35,148 nucleotides of DNA from Solirubrobacterales bacterium (GCA_027315255.1 DAHUYL010000026.1:1-35148); one strand, 5' to 3'; positions 1 through 8,440 are shown, numbered from the stretch's first letter. A program made the numbers and translations. The notes: a model not told the origin generated them from the letters alone.

Positions 1-650
1 ACTACGTCGTGTTCGCCGTGACCGACCCCGCCGCGGGCCACTCGCGCGGGATCACCGCGTTCGTGGTCGAGGCCGATCGCAACGGCTTCTCGTGCGGGAA
101 GCTCGAGCACAAGCTCGGGATCCGCGGCTCGCCGACGGGCCAGCCGATCTTCGACGACGTCCGCGTGCCCGCCGAGAACGTGATCGGCGAGGTCGGTGGG
201 GGGTTCAAGGTTGCGATGGCGACGCTCGACCGGTCGCGACTCGGAGTCGCCGCGCAGGCGCTCGGGATCGCGCAGGGGGCCACCGACTACGCGGCCGCGT
301 ACGCGCGCGAGCGCCGGCAGTTCGGTCAGCCGATCAACGCGTTCCAGGCGATCCAGTTCAAGCTCGCCGACATGGAGACGCAATGCGCCGCCGGCCGCGA
401 GCTGCTCTACCAGGCGTGCGCGAAGGTCGATCGTGGCGACGCCGACCTCGGCAAGTACTCGGCGATGGCGAAGCTGTTCTGCTCCGACGTCGCGATGCGG
501 GTGACCGTCGAGGCGGTGCAGATCCTCGGCGGCTACGGCTACGTCAAGGAGTATCCGGTCGAGCGGATGCTGCGCGACGCCAAGATCACGCAGATCTACG
601 AGGGCACGAACGAGATCCAGCGGCTCGTGATCGCCCGCGCGCTGAGGTAG
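1..650 (+). CDS. acyl-CoA dehydrogenase, 3' part (5' end outside window)
   Basis: C-terminal ~216 residues of an FAD-dependent acyl-CoA dehydrogenase, which introduces the alpha-beta double bond into acyl-CoA in beta-oxidation or branched-chain degradation and passes electrons to ETF. The frame is already open at base 3. The middle beta-domain stretch ([19 protein letters not shown]) and the C-terminal helical domain ([41 protein letters not shown]) are family hallmarks. The Glu in [10 protein letters not shown] occupies the position of the catalytic base of short/medium-chain members (Glu376 of MCAD). The acyl-chain specificity cannot be read from this part. Its electron acceptor, ETF, is encoded at the other end of the window. 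The next gene starts 4 nt downstream, so they are probably cotranscribed. Confidence 0.95.
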   Translation, partial: YVVFAVTDPAAGHSRGITAFVVEADRNGFSCGKLEHKLGIRGSPTGQPIFDDVRVPAENVIGEVGGGFKVAMATLDRSRLGVAAQALGIAQGATDYAAAYARERRQFGQPINAFQAIQFKLADMETQCAAGRELLYQACAKVDRGDADLGKYSAMAKLFCSDVAMRVTVEAVQILGGYGYVKEYPVERMLRDAKITQIYEGTNEIQRLVIARALR

Positions 651-654
651 CGGA

Positions 655-1278
655 ATGCGTGCGGCTCCGCCAACGAGCGTGCGACGCGCGCTGTTCGCCG
701 CGCTGGCGGCGAGCACGGTCGCAGGCGCGCTGTTGACCTTGTTCCAGGGCTTCAGCGGGGACCGGCTCGTGCGGCTGGCGCAGGCAGTCGCGGTGTTCGG
801 GCTGGGCGCCGTGATCGTCGGCGGCGCGGTCGCGCTCGCGTTGGTGCAGCTCGGCGGTTGGCGCGATCCCGAATCCGATGACGAGTTCGAAGCTCTGGTC
901 GAACGGAGCGAGCGGCTGGCGGCCTCCGAGCCATGGACGGATGAGGACGCGTTTCAGGCGATCGTGCGGGCGGCGCTCGACGAGCTTCCGCTCGAGTTCC
1001 ACCAGGCGCTCGAGCACGTCGCGATCGTCGTAGCCGACGGTGGCGCCGAGGCGCTCGTGCGAAACGGGGCCAGGCACGGCGCCTACGGCCTGTACGAGGG
1101 TGGAACGGTCACGCGCGACTACTTCCATCACCGCATCCTGATCTTCCGCGACACGCTGCTGCGCGACTTCGGGCACGACCCCGAGCTGCTCCGCGCGCAG
1201 GTCACGCGGACCGTCCGTCACGAGATCGCCCACCACTTCGGCTGGGACGAGAACGGCGTCCGCAAGCTCGGCCTCTGA
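655..1278 (+). CDS. membrane-anchored zincin-like metallopeptidase family protein
   Basis: A 207-residue protein. Two hydrophobic segments (about residues 10-32 and 38-64) form an N-terminal hairpin anchor. A charged linker follows, then a domain resembling the zincin-like family PF06262: ELPLEFHQALEHVAIVV, a Gly-Leu-Tyr-Glu-Gly segment, and HEIAHHFG at about residues 189-196. HExxH would supply two zinc ligands and the catalytic Glu. Members of this family are usually about 110-130 residues and soluble, so the membrane segments are an addition. The ATG lies 4 nt after the dehydrogenase stop, so coupling is likely. The substrate is unknown. It converges with egtD, whose stop is 23 nt away. 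Confidence 0.8.
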   Translation: MRAAPPTSVRRALFAALAASTVAGALLTLFQGFSGDRLVRLAQAVAVFGLGAVIVGGAVALALVQLGGWRDPESDDEFEALVERSERLAASEPWTDEDAFQAIVRAALDELPLEFHQALEHVAIVVADGGAEALVRNGARHGAYGLYEGGTVTRDYFHHRILIFRDTLLRDFGHDPELLRAQVTRTVRHEIAHHFGWDENGVRKLGL

Positions 1279-1301
1279 CAGCCCGTCCACCCAGCGCCGA
1301 C

Positions 1302-2303
1302 TCAAGCGGCGCTGGACCTGCCGGCGAGCGACAGCCCGAACTGCTGCTCGGCGTCGGTGAACCAGCCCTCGAGCACGAGCCCGGCGGCCGCGAAGTCCTC
1401 CGCCAGCCGCCGCTGCGTGAACTTGGCGCTGATCTCCGTGCGGAGCTCCTCCCCGGCCGCGAACTCGACCCGCAGGCCGACGCCGGCGATCCGAACCGAG
1501 CACGGCCGCCGCGCGCGCAGTCGCATCTCGATCCACTCGTGCCGGCGGTCGAAGAAGGCGATGTGGTCGAAGTTCTCGACCGGGAAGTCGGCGTCCAGCT
1601 CGCGGTTGATCACGTGCAGCACGTTGCGGTTGAACTCGGCGGTGACGCCGGCGCCGTCGTCGTACGCGGCCTCGATCACGTCGGGGTCCTTGACGAGGTC
1701 GGTCCCGAGCAGGAGCCGGTCGCCGGGGCCGAGCAGGCCGGCGATCCGTCGCAGCAGCGCCCGGCGGCTGCCCGGCGGGAAGTTGCCGATCGTGCCGCCG
1801 AGCAGCGCCACCAGCCGCGGGACGCCGTCGCGCATCGGAACGCGCTCGAGGTGGCGCTCGAAATCGCCGATCACGCCATGCACGCGCAGGCCGTCGTAGT
1901 CGTGGATCAGCGCCTCGGCCGCATCGCGGACGACGCTCTCGGATACGTCGAGCGGGATGTAGCGCCGGAGCGTCCCCGCCTGCTCCATCGCGTCGAGCAG
2001 GATCCGCGCCTTGTCCGACGCGCCGGCTCCGAGCTCGACCAGCTCCCCGGCTCCGGTCTGGGCGATGATCTGGTCGGCGGCGTGGGCGAGGATTGCGGTC
2101 TCGGCGCGCGTCGGGTAGTACTCGGGCTGCTCGCAGATTCGCTCGAACAGCTCGGAGCCCCGCGTGTCGTAGAAGTGCTTGGGCGGGATCTCCTTGAACG
2201 GGCGCGTGAAGCCGTCGAGGACGTCGTTGGCGAGCGTTCGCTCGTCCGAGTCCGAGAGCCAGGACTCGAGCGTCACGCTGTCGGTTGCGAGCAGCGTCGT
2301 CAC
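1302..2303 (-). CDS. egtD: L-histidine N-alpha-methyltransferase EgtD (ergothioneine biosynthesis)
   Basis: A 333-residue SAM-dependent methyltransferase predicted to trimethylate histidine to hercynine, the first step of ergothioneine synthesis. Family signatures are the N-terminal FKEIPPKHFYDTRGSELFE, the EYYPTRAE segment, the SAM loop ELGAGASDKARILL, and LGGTIGNFPPGSR. The length fits the ~320-residue family. The GTG start was chosen because it overlaps the egtB stop as GTGA, the classic coupled arrangement, and places the family N-terminus correctly. The frame stays open upstream only as an antisense shadow of egtB. The substrate assignment rests on the family and on adjacency to egtB. 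Confidence 0.93.
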   Translation of the reverse strand: MTTLLATDSVTLESWLSDSDERTLANDVLDGFTRPFKEIPPKHFYDTRGSELFERICEQPEYYPTRAETAILAHAADQIIAQTGAGELVELGAGASDKARILLDAMEQAGTLRRYIPLDVSESVVRDAAEALIHDYDGLRVHGVIGDFERHLERVPMRDGVPRLVALLGGTIGNFPPGSRRALLRRIAGLLGPGDRLLLGTDLVKDPDVIEAAYDDGAGVTAEFNRNVLHVINRELDADFPVENFDHIAFFDRRHEWIEMRLRARRPCSVRIAGVGLRVEFAAGEELRTEISAKFTQRRLAEDFAAAGLVLEGWFTDAEQQFGLSLAGRSSAA

Positions 2304-3661
2304 GCGTCCCTCGCGATCCGGAAGCCGGCGAAGATCTGGCGGCGCTGCGGGAAGTCCCAGTTGCGGAAGGCCGCCGTGATCACGCGCGCGCGGGTCGCCC
2401 AGGACCCGCCTCGCAGAACCCTGTAGCCGTCGTCGAAGAACACCTCCGAGTACTCCGGGTAGGGGTGCGCGACGAATCCGGGATAGCCGGTGAACTCCGA
2501 CGCGGTCCACTCCCACGTGTCGCCGATCATCCCGAGGCAGCCGCTCGGCGAGACGCCGTCGCGATGCTGGGCGACGGGTAGCGGGCCATCGGACACGTGG
2601 TCGACGTTGGCGTGCACGCCGGGCAGGAGCGGCTGCTCGCCCCATGGCTGCGTCAGCCGCCGGTCGCGCTCCAGGTCCCAGGTCGCCGCCTTCTCCCACT
2701 CGCTCTCGGACGGCAGGCGGGCCCCGTGGGCCCGAGCGAAGGCGTCGGCCTCGAACCAGGAGACGTGAACCACGGGCTGGTCGGGAAGCAGCGGATGCAG
2801 GGTGCCCAGTCGCCACTCGCCGTCGAGGCCATCGGTCCACGCGCCCGGTCTGTGGATGTCGTACTGCTCCTTCCACGCCCAACCCTCGTCCGACCACCAT
2901 TCCCGGCGCTCGTAGCCGCCGCCCTCGACGAACGTCAGGAACGTCGCATTGGTGATCGGTCCGAGGCCGATCTTGAACTCCGGCAGCGAGGCGAGGTGGC
3001 GCGGTCGCTCGTTGTCGTAGGCGAAGCCGTCGGCGGGAGCGCCGAGCGTGAACTCCCCGGCGGGCAGGTCCACCAGCTCGAGCCCGGACGGGCCGTGCGA
3101 GCTGGATCCACCCGCGCCGGCACCGGCCTGTGAGCCGGTGCCGGCGGCGTCCTCGCGGACGCTGTCGGCACCCTCGCGGACGCCTGGAAGCCGGTACCCG
3201 TCCAGGCGCGCGAGCTGCAGCGTCTGCAGCATCGTCTCGCAGTGCTGCTGCTCGTGGCGGATCACGAGCTCGGCGACGCGGCCGTCGCCGGGACCGCGCT
3301 CGTCCAGCACGGCGAGCGTGCGCGCGCGGACCGCCTCCATGTACTCGCGCGCCGCGGCGCTGCGCAGGAACGGGAGCTCGCCCCGGCCGGCACGGGGAGT
3401 CTCGAACGCGTCGTAGACGTCCATCAGGTCGTCGCGCAACAGCTCGCGCGCGCCGTAGCGGTGCGCGAGCCACAGATCCTCGAACGCGGCGATGTGGCCG
3501 AGATCCCAGACCAGCGGGCTCATCAGCGTCGAGTGGACGCGCTCGAGGTCGTTCGGCGAGAGTCCTGCGACGAGCGCGAGCGTCCGCTGCCGAGTCTCGT
3601 GCAGAACCTCGATCACCTCGTCTGTCGAAGGCTCCGGAGGAGCTTGGAGCTGCCCGCCCAT
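2300..3661 (-). CDS. egtB: EgtB, hercynine oxygenase / sulfoxide synthase (ergothioneine biosynthesis)
   Basis: A 453-residue non-heme iron enzyme that joins hercynine to a thiol donor (cysteine or gamma-glutamylcysteine) with O2. The N-terminal DinB-type helical domain carries iron ligands in GHIAAFE (His ~55) and HEQQH (~136-140). The C-terminal FGE-sulfatase domain runs from LPAGEFTLGAP to RVLRGGSWATR and GFRIARD, with GDTWEW between. The two domains are joined by a Gly/Ala/Ser linker encoded by a perfect DNA inverted repeat (3116-3145). The ATG at 3661 has GGGAG 11 nt upstream; an in-frame GTG at 3679 would add six residues. egtA, egtC and egtE are not adjacent, so the thiol donor is unresolved. 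The gene lies 58 nt downstream of the RibD-C reductase gene and is coupled to egtD. Confidence 0.92.
   Translation of the reverse strand: MGGQLQAPPEPSTDEVIEVLHETRQRTLALVAGLSPNDLERVHSTLMSPLVWDLGHIAAFEDLWLAHRYGARELLRDDLMDVYDAFETPRAGRGELPFLRSAAAREYMEAVRARTLAVLDERGPGDGRVAELVIRHEQQHCETMLQTLQLARLDGYRLPGVREGADSVREDAAGTGSQAGAGAGGSSSHGPSGLELVDLPAGEFTLGAPADGFAYDNERPRHLASLPEFKIGLGPITNATFLTFVEGGGYERREWWSDEGWAWKEQYDIHRPGAWTDGLDGEWRLGTLHPLLPDQPVVHVSWFEADAFARAHGARLPSESEWEKAATWDLERDRRLTQPWGEQPLLPGVHANVDHVSDGPLPVAQHRDGVSPSGCLGMIGDTWEWTASEFTGYPGFVAHPYPEYSEVFFDDGYRVLRGGSWATRARVITAAFRNWDFPQRRQIFAGFRIARDA
3116..3145. repeat. perfect 12-bp inverted repeat inside egtB
   Basis: Arms GCCGGCACCGGC (3116-3127) and GCCGGTGCCGGC (3134-3145) are exact reverse complements separated by CTGTGA. 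The repeat encodes part of the Gly/Ala-rich linker between the DinB and FGE-sulfatase domains. It is strong enough to fold in the mRNA. Purpose unknown. Confidence 0.75.
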
Positions 3662-3719
3662 GCGTACGTATTCTCCCACGCCCGTTTCTTACGAAAGCCG
3701 GAACGCGGTGCTAACGCGG

Positions 3720-4487
3720 TCAGCTGCTGACCGCGTAGCGCAGGTACAGCGTGTCGCCGCGCCGGAGGAGGCCGACCAGCCGCAGCTCGGCGAGCTCGGG
3801 CAGCGGCGGCCCGGTGGTGACCGGCGGGCCGCTGTCGCCGCCGGCCAGTCGTGGCGCGAGCGTGAGGAACAGCTCGTCGATCAGCCCGGCGTGGAGGAGC
3901 GCGCCGAACAGGGTCGGGCCACCCTCGCAGAGCAGCGTCTGCACGCCGTGGTCGTGGCTCAGCACGGCCATCGCCGAGGCCAGCGATGTCCCGGCGGCAG
4001 GATTCAACGGCACGTGCTCGACGGCGGCGGCGACCCCGTGCAGGTCCGGCACTGCGGGCGCGAACACGACCACGCGGCTGCCGGCGGACGCGAACAGCGG
4101 GATCTCGAGCGGCAGCTCACCGCTGCGGGTGGCGGTCACCGCCAGCGGCTCGGCGGCGCGACCGGCTGCGAGCCGTCGCCGGCGGCGTTCGGCGTCCGGG
4201 ATCACCCGGCCGTAGCGCTCCTTTCGGAGCGTCCCGGTCCCGACGATGACGGCGTCGACGCGTTCGCGCAGTGCGTGGAAGAGCGCCCGGTCGCCGGGAT
4301 CGCTGAGCGTCCCGGATCGTCCCGCGAAGGCGGCACGGCCGTCGGCGCTGGCGACGAAGTTCGCGATCGTGTACGGGCGGGGGGGCGGGTCGGGGTCGGG
4401 GTGGCGCAGGGCGAGCGTGTCGACGGTCTCCCGTGCCGTCGTCGGGCCGCTGGCCGGGACCAGCTGCATGAATGTCGGCTCGGCCAT
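3720..4487 (-). CDS. RibD C-terminal-domain reductase (pyrimidine/dihydrofolate-reductase fold)
   Basis: A 255-residue standalone RibD_C (PF01872) protein. The family reduces 5-amino-6-ribosylamino-uracil 5'-phosphate in riboflavin synthesis, or related substrates, using NADPH. Visible marks are the TIANFVASADGRAA start of the fold (~39-52), VDAVIVGTGTLRKERYGR (~80-97), the LLCEGGPTLFGALLHAGLIDELFLTLAPRLAGG block (~185-217), and a C-terminal strand. No deaminase domain is present. The gene is the first of a minus-strand run with egtB and egtD and is divergent from glpX 23 nt away. TAGCGT, 11 nt before the ATG, is a possible -10 box. The exact substrate cannot be fixed; a riboflavin role is only one option. 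Confidence 0.85.
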   Translation of the reverse strand: MAEPTFMQLVPASGPTTARETVDTLALRHPDPDPPPRPYTIANFVASADGRAAFAGRSGTLSDPGDRALFHALRERVDAVIVGTGTLRKERYGRVIPDAERRRRRLAAGRAAEPLAVTATRSGELPLEIPLFASAGSRVVVFAPAVPDLHGVAAAVEHVPLNPAAGTSLASAMAVLSHDHGVQTLLCEGGPTLFGALLHAGLIDELFLTLAPRLAGGDSGPPVTTGPPLPELAELRLVGLLRRGDTLYLRYAVSS

Positions 4488-4495
4488 CCCGGGCG

Positions 4496-4506
4496 GGTAC
4501 GCTACC
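4496..4506. promoter_or_regulatory. overlapping divergent -10 elements between the RibD-C gene and glpX
   Basis: GGTACGCTACC reads TACGCT on the plus strand (4498-4503), 7 nt before the glpX GTG. It reads TAGCGT on the minus strand (4504-4499), 11 nt before the reductase ATG. Both match TAnnnT. With so little room, glpX would be leaderless or nearly so. No convincing -35 box is visible on either side. This is inferred from position and pattern only. Confidence 0.4.
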
Positions 4507-4510
4507 GCGG

Positions 4511-5545
4511 GTGAGCAGTGAGCCCGCCGACGCCGAGCACCCGGACGCCGACGCGACGACCGTCCGGCCCGACCGAAACCTGGCGCTGGAGCTGGTCCGG
4601 GTGACGGAGGCGGCGGCGCTGGCGGCGGCGCGCCTGATCGGTCGCGGCGACAAGGAGGCCGCCGACCAGGCCGCCGTCGACGCGATGCGGTACGTGCTCG
4701 ACGGCGTCTCGATGGACGGCATCGTCGTGATCGGCGAGGGCGAGAAGGACGAGGCGCCGATGCTCTACAACGGCGAGCGGATCGGCGACGGCCACCCGCC
4801 GCTGGTCGACATCGCCGTCGACCCGCTCGAGGGCACGCGGCTGACGGCGCTGGGGATGCCGAGCGCGATCACCGTGATCGCGCTGGCGCAGCGCGGCGCG
4901 ATGTTCGATCCGGGGCCGTGCGTGTACATGGAGAAGCTGGCCGGCGGACCCGAGATCGCCGACCTGCTCGACCTCGAGCGGCCGCTGCCCGAGACGCTGC
5001 GGCTGATCGCGCAGCGCCGGGGTGTCGATATCCGCGACGTGATGGTCGTGATGCTCGACCGCCCGCGTCACCAAGAGCAGATGAACGCCGTCCGCGAGGC
5101 GGGCGCGCGCGTCCGGCTGATCCTCGACGGCGACGTCTCGGCAGCGCTGCTGGCGGTCTCCGACAACTCGCGCGTCGACGTCCTGTGGGGGATCGGCGGT
5201 ACCCCCGAGGGGGTGATCTCGGCCGCGGCGGTCAAGTGCACCGGGGGTCAGCTCGTCGGCCGGCTGTGGCCGCGCGACGCGGACGAGCGCGAGCGCGCCG
5301 TGGCGGCCGGATACGACCTCGAGCGCGTGCTCACCGCCGACGAGCTCGTGCGTGGTGAGGACATCTTCTTCTCCGCGACCGGCGTCACCGACGGTGATGT
5401 CCTGAACGGCGTGCGCTACTCCGGCGGCGATCACGTGACGACCGACTCGATCAGCATGCGGGCGCGGTCGGGAACCGTCCGGCGGATCACCGCCCGGCAC
5501 GACCGGGTCAAGCTCAGAGGCCGCGGCCGCGGGCTCTACGGCTAG
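4511..5545 (+). CDS. glpX: class II fructose-1,6-bisphosphatase
   Basis: A 344-residue GlpX-type phosphatase converting fructose 1,6-bisphosphate to fructose 6-phosphate in gluconeogenesis. The N-terminal ALELVRVTEAAALAAARLIGRGDKEAADQAAVDAM is typical. Metal and substrate motifs follow: IGEGEKDEAPMLYNGE, VDPLEGTRLT, and GIGGTPEGVISAAAVKC carrying the distal catalytic Glu. Length and motif order match the actinobacterial enzyme. GTG at 4511 is preferred to the in-frame ATG at 4472, which would overlap the divergent reductase gene. The stop shares the tetranucleotide CTAG with the stop of the convergent downstream gene. Confidence 0.96.
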   Translation: MSSEPADAEHPDADATTVRPDRNLALELVRVTEAAALAAARLIGRGDKEAADQAAVDAMRYVLDGVSMDGIVVIGEGEKDEAPMLYNGERIGDGHPPLVDIAVDPLEGTRLTALGMPSAITVIALAQRGAMFDPGPCVYMEKLAGGPEIADLLDLERPLPETLRLIAQRRGVDIRDVMVVMLDRPRHQEQMNAVREAGARVRLILDGDVSAALLAVSDNSRVDVLWGIGGTPEGVISAAAVKCTGGQLVGRLWPRDADERERAVAAGYDLERVLTADELVRGEDIFFSATGVTDGDVLNGVRYSGGDHVTTDSISMRARSGTVRRITARHDRVKLRGRGRGLYG

Positions 5546-6225
5546 CCACGCAGGCGACCCACCTTCGACTCAGCCAGCTCGAGCCGGGCGAGCGAGCGCA
5601 GGAACGCGTGCGTGACGAGCACGTGCATCACCTCCTGGGTGCCCTCGTAGACGAGCGTCGAGAGGGCGGAGGCGATCGCCGGATAGAAGTTCTCGACCTC
5701 GACCTCGATCGTCAGCGTCGCTCGCCCGTCTCCGTCGCGCTGCGGAAGCGGATCCTCGCGGCGGACGTCGAGCGCCAGGAAGCCGGAGCCGCGGCCGGCG
5801 CGCGAGACCAGCAGCCCGTCGCGGATCGGCCACGTGATCCTGCCGTGGTCGTCCTCGAGCACGTACTCCGGCGCTCCGAAGCGCAGGAGCGTCAGTCGCA
5901 GACCGGCGAGCACCAGCGCGCGTTCGTTCTCGCCGTATCGCACGCGGATCAGCCCCAGCGTCGCGGTGCTCATGAACCGCCAGTACGTGCGGCCGAGGTT
6001 CTCGAGGTTGGCCGGACTCCAAAGCCGCTCGAGGTCGTGGACGTCGAGCGTGAGCAGCGCCGACTGGATCGATCGAACCGCGCCGTCGGCGGCGATCACC
6101 GTCGACTTCGGCGCCGAGACGATCAGCGCGTGCGCGGGCAACCGCCGCGTCCGCCGACGCCATCGCGCCGCCAGCAGGGCGAGCACCGCCCCGGCGGTTG
6201 CCGCCAGCGCCGCCACGATCGTCAC
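5542..6225 (-). CDS. conserved hypothetical membrane-anchored protein
   Basis: A 227-residue protein I do not recognise. The first ~22 residues (TIVAALAATAGAVLALLAAR) form one membrane segment, followed by a basic stop-transfer stretch (RWRRRTRR). The rest is predicted on the inside and looks like a compact alpha/beta domain with many strands (LIRVRYGENERALVLAGLRLTLLRFG, ATLTIEVEVENFYP) and a C-terminal helix. No catalytic motif stands out. The GTG start lies 1 nt after the moeA stop. An upstream in-frame codon at 6270 would run into moeA. Tight spacing with moeA implies cotranscription but not a molybdenum role. The gene is convergent with glpX, sharing CTAG at the stops. Confidence 0.75.
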   Translation of the reverse strand: MTIVAALAATAGAVLALLAARWRRRTRRLPAHALIVSAPKSTVIAADGAVRSIQSALLTLDVHDLERLWSPANLENLGRTYWRFMSTATLGLIRVRYGENERALVLAGLRLTLLRFGAPEYVLEDDHGRITWPIRDGLLVSRAGRGSGFLALDVRREDPLPQRDGDGRATLTIEVEVENFYPAIASALSTLVYEGTQEVMHVLVTHAFLRSLARLELAESKVGRLRG

Positions 6226-6226
6226 A

Positions 6227-7462
6227 CTAGCGCGGTAGGGGCGCGAGCCCGACCGTCGTTCCCGCGGCAAGCCAGCCGTCGCCCTGCGGGATGATCGCGA
6301 GCGCGTCCGCGCGAGTCAGCGATGTGATCAGGTGCGACTCCTGCGCGCCGGCGGGCGCGGCGGTCAGCTCGAGGCCATCGAGCGCGAGCGTCACGCGGAT
6401 CGCCTGGTCGCGAGCCGGGTTTCGGCGGACATCCACGGTGACGCGCGCGGCGGTCAGGATCTGTCGCGCAGGACGTGCGCCGAGCAGGGCGTCGAGCGCC
6501 GGCTGCGCGAACAGTGCGAACGTCACGGCTGCCGACACCGGATTGCCGGGGAGCGCGAACACGAGCTGGCGCCCGCGGCTTCCGAACCAGGTCGGCTTGC
6601 CCGGCTGCAGCGCAACGCCCCAGAAGTGCTGCTCGACCCCGAGTCGCGCGAGCGCGGGTCGCACGTGGTCGTGCGGGCCGACCGACACGCCGCCCGAGAC
6701 GAGCAGCACGTCGCACGCCGCGAGCGTCTCGCGCAGCGATGCCTCGGTTGCGGCTGCGTCGTCCGGGACCGCGCCGGTGGCTGTGGAGATGCCCCCCGCG
6801 GGGCGCGGGCCCAGCGCGGCGCCGGCGTGCAGCGCGAGCGCCCGCAGCATCGGCTCGTTGGAATTGTGAATCTCGCCGGGGGCGAGCGGCTCGCCCGGCG
6901 CCCGCAGCTCGTCTCCGGTGCTGATCGCAGCGACGACTGGCCGGCGCGCGACCGTGAGCTCGCCGGCACCGGCGGCGATCGCCGCCGCCAGCTCCCCGGC
7001 GCCGACACGGGAGCCGGCGGCGAGCACGAGCTCGCCGGCTCGCATGTCCTCCCCGGCGCGCCGCATGTTGGTGCCGGGCGTGACCCCGACGCGCACGTCG
7101 AGCTCCCCGGCAGCGCCGGCGGTGTCCTCCTGGCGGACGACGGCGACCGCGCCACGCGGCAGCGCGCCCCCGGTCGAGATCCGGACGGCCTCGCCGCCGC
7201 TGAGCGGCGGTCCAGAGTAGGGCGCGCCCGCGCGAGACTCGCCGACCACCCGGAAGGACGCGGGCGTGGTGCCCGGGCCGAGCGCGTAGCCGTCCATCGC
7301 CGAGGAGGCGAACGGCGGGGCGTCGCCGCTCGCGCGCACGTCTTGCGCCAGCACCCGATCGAGCGCCTCACAGACCGGCACACACTCCGCGCCGAGGCGC
7401 CCGCCCGCGACTTCGAGGATCCGCGCGCAGGCGGCGTCGATCGACAGGAGCGGACCGCTCAC
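6227..7462 (-). CDS. moeA: molybdopterin molybdenumtransferase MoeA
   Basis: A 411-residue enzyme that inserts molybdenum into adenylylated molybdopterin, completing molybdenum cofactor. Motifs in order: FASSAMDGYAL near the N-terminus, PRGAVAVVRQEDT, the GEDMRAGELVL domain II region, ISTGDEL, VLLVSGGVSVGPHDHV, and the phosphate-binding FALPGNPVSAAV, then a C-terminal domain IV beta-barrel. All main MoeA motifs are intact. The GTG at 7462 gives the usual family length and begins 29 nt after the RlpA-like gene stop. A longer frame continues upstream as a shadow. No other Moco gene lies in the window. Confidence 0.95.
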   Translation of the reverse strand: MSGPLLSIDAACARILEVAGGRLGAECVPVCEALDRVLAQDVRASGDAPPFASSAMDGYALGPGTTPASFRVVGESRAGAPYSGPPLSGGEAVRISTGGALPRGAVAVVRQEDTAGAAGELDVRVGVTPGTNMRRAGEDMRAGELVLAAGSRVGAGELAAAIAAGAGELTVARRPVVAAISTGDELRAPGEPLAPGEIHNSNEPMLRALALHAGAALGPRPAGGISTATGAVPDDAAATEASLRETLAACDVLLVSGGVSVGPHDHVRPALARLGVEQHFWGVALQPGKPTWFGSRGRQLVFALPGNPVSAAVTFALFAQPALDALLGARPARQILTAARVTVDVRRNPARDQAIRVTLALDGLELTAAPAGAQESHLITSLTRADALAIIPQGDGWLAAGTTVGLAPLPR

Positions 7463-7491
7463 GGCTCGATTGTCGCGGACGCCGGTACCGA

Positions 7492-8412
7492 TCAGGGGTG
7501 GCGGAGCGGGAGTGCGCCGATTGTCGCCGTGCCGAGCATCCCGAGCGCCCGCGCGGTGGCGGCGGTCAGATCCCAGGCGGCGCCGTTGGCGTAGGGCCCG
7601 CGATCGATCACCAGCACCAGCATCCGCTGCCCGCCGTACAGCAGCTCGACGCGCGTGCCGCACGCCAGCGTCCGGTTGGCGACGCCGAGCGTCGAGCGGT
7701 GCAAGGTGATGCCGCAGGCCGTCTTCTGGCCATAGAACCCGGGGCCGTACAGCGTCGCCAGGGCCGGTTGGTAGATGTCGATCGTCAGCGGCGGCGAGCT
7801 GGTGGCCGTCCCTGGAGCGGGACCCGACGGGGACACGGCTCCGGATCCCGGCGTGGTGCCCGAGCTCGACGGGCCGCCGGCCGAGGTTGCCGGCGAGCCT
7901 GCGGTCGCGTCGCTGGTGGCGGTCTGAGAGCTGCCTTCCAGGACAGCTTCGAGCTCGAAGCGGCCGCTGCGGTTGGCGTGCCACACCGCCGAGAAGGTGC
8001 CGCCGGAGGCGACGGTGGCGACCGCCACGAGGCTCCACTTCAGCTCCGGGCCGCGGCCGCTCGCACGCTCGATCTGGACGGTCCTGCCCACGTTCGTGGA
8101 TGCCACGGTGCCGCTGAATGTCACCGCCTGCGAGGTCTCACCCGAGGCGAGCGTCTCGACCGTGATCCCGTTGCCGCTGGCCGAGACCTGCTGCTCGGCG
8201 GGTTGGACGAGCGGGTTGGCGCTCGCCGTCCCCGGCCCGGCCGGGCCGGTCAGGCCCGCGCCGCCGGAGAGGCCGCTACCACCCGCCGTGCCCGTTCCCG
8301 CCGTGCCCGTTCCCGGCGTGCCGGCCGCAAGGGCGCCGCCGGGCGTCGCCAGCAGCGCACACGCGGCGAGGGGTCCTGCGAGCTTTAATGGCATGCGACG
8401 GGCTTCGGCCAT
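7492..8412 (-). CDS. secreted RlpA-like double-psi beta-barrel protein
   Basis: A 306-residue exported protein. The signal peptide is residues ~1-30 (basic start, LAGPLAACALLATPGGALAAG). A Gly/Thr/Pro low-complexity stretch follows, then a beta-rich domain (~70-150, QAVTFSGTVASTNVGRTVQI), a Ser/Gly/Pro linker, and a C-terminal DPBB domain (~215-305: ATLYGPGFYGQKTACG, ANRTLACGTRVELLYGG, VLVIDRGPY, DLTAATARALGM). In RlpA proteins this domain binds or cleaves denuded peptidoglycan. The Asp of the VIDRGPY motif is present. ATG at 8412 or 8394 both leave a usable signal peptide. Codons further upstream fall inside the c-di-AMP riboswitch leader. Riboswitch control fits other actinobacterial cell-wall hydrolases. 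Confidence 0.85.
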   Translation of the reverse strand: MAEARRMPLKLAGPLAACALLATPGGALAAGTPGTGTAGTGTAGGSGLSGGAGLTGPAGPGTASANPLVQPAEQQVSASGNGITVETLASGETSQAVTFSGTVASTNVGRTVQIERASGRGPELKWSLVAVATVASGGTFSAVWHANRSGRFELEAVLEGSSQTATSDATAGSPATSAGGPSSSGTTPGSGAVSPSGPAPGTATSSPPLTIDIYQPALATLYGPGFYGQKTACGITLHRSTLGVANRTLACGTRVELLYGGQRMLVLVIDRGPYANGAAWDLTAATARALGMLGTATIGALPLRHP

Positions 8413-8440
8413 CGGTCCCGGATTCGTTTTGATTGCGCCT

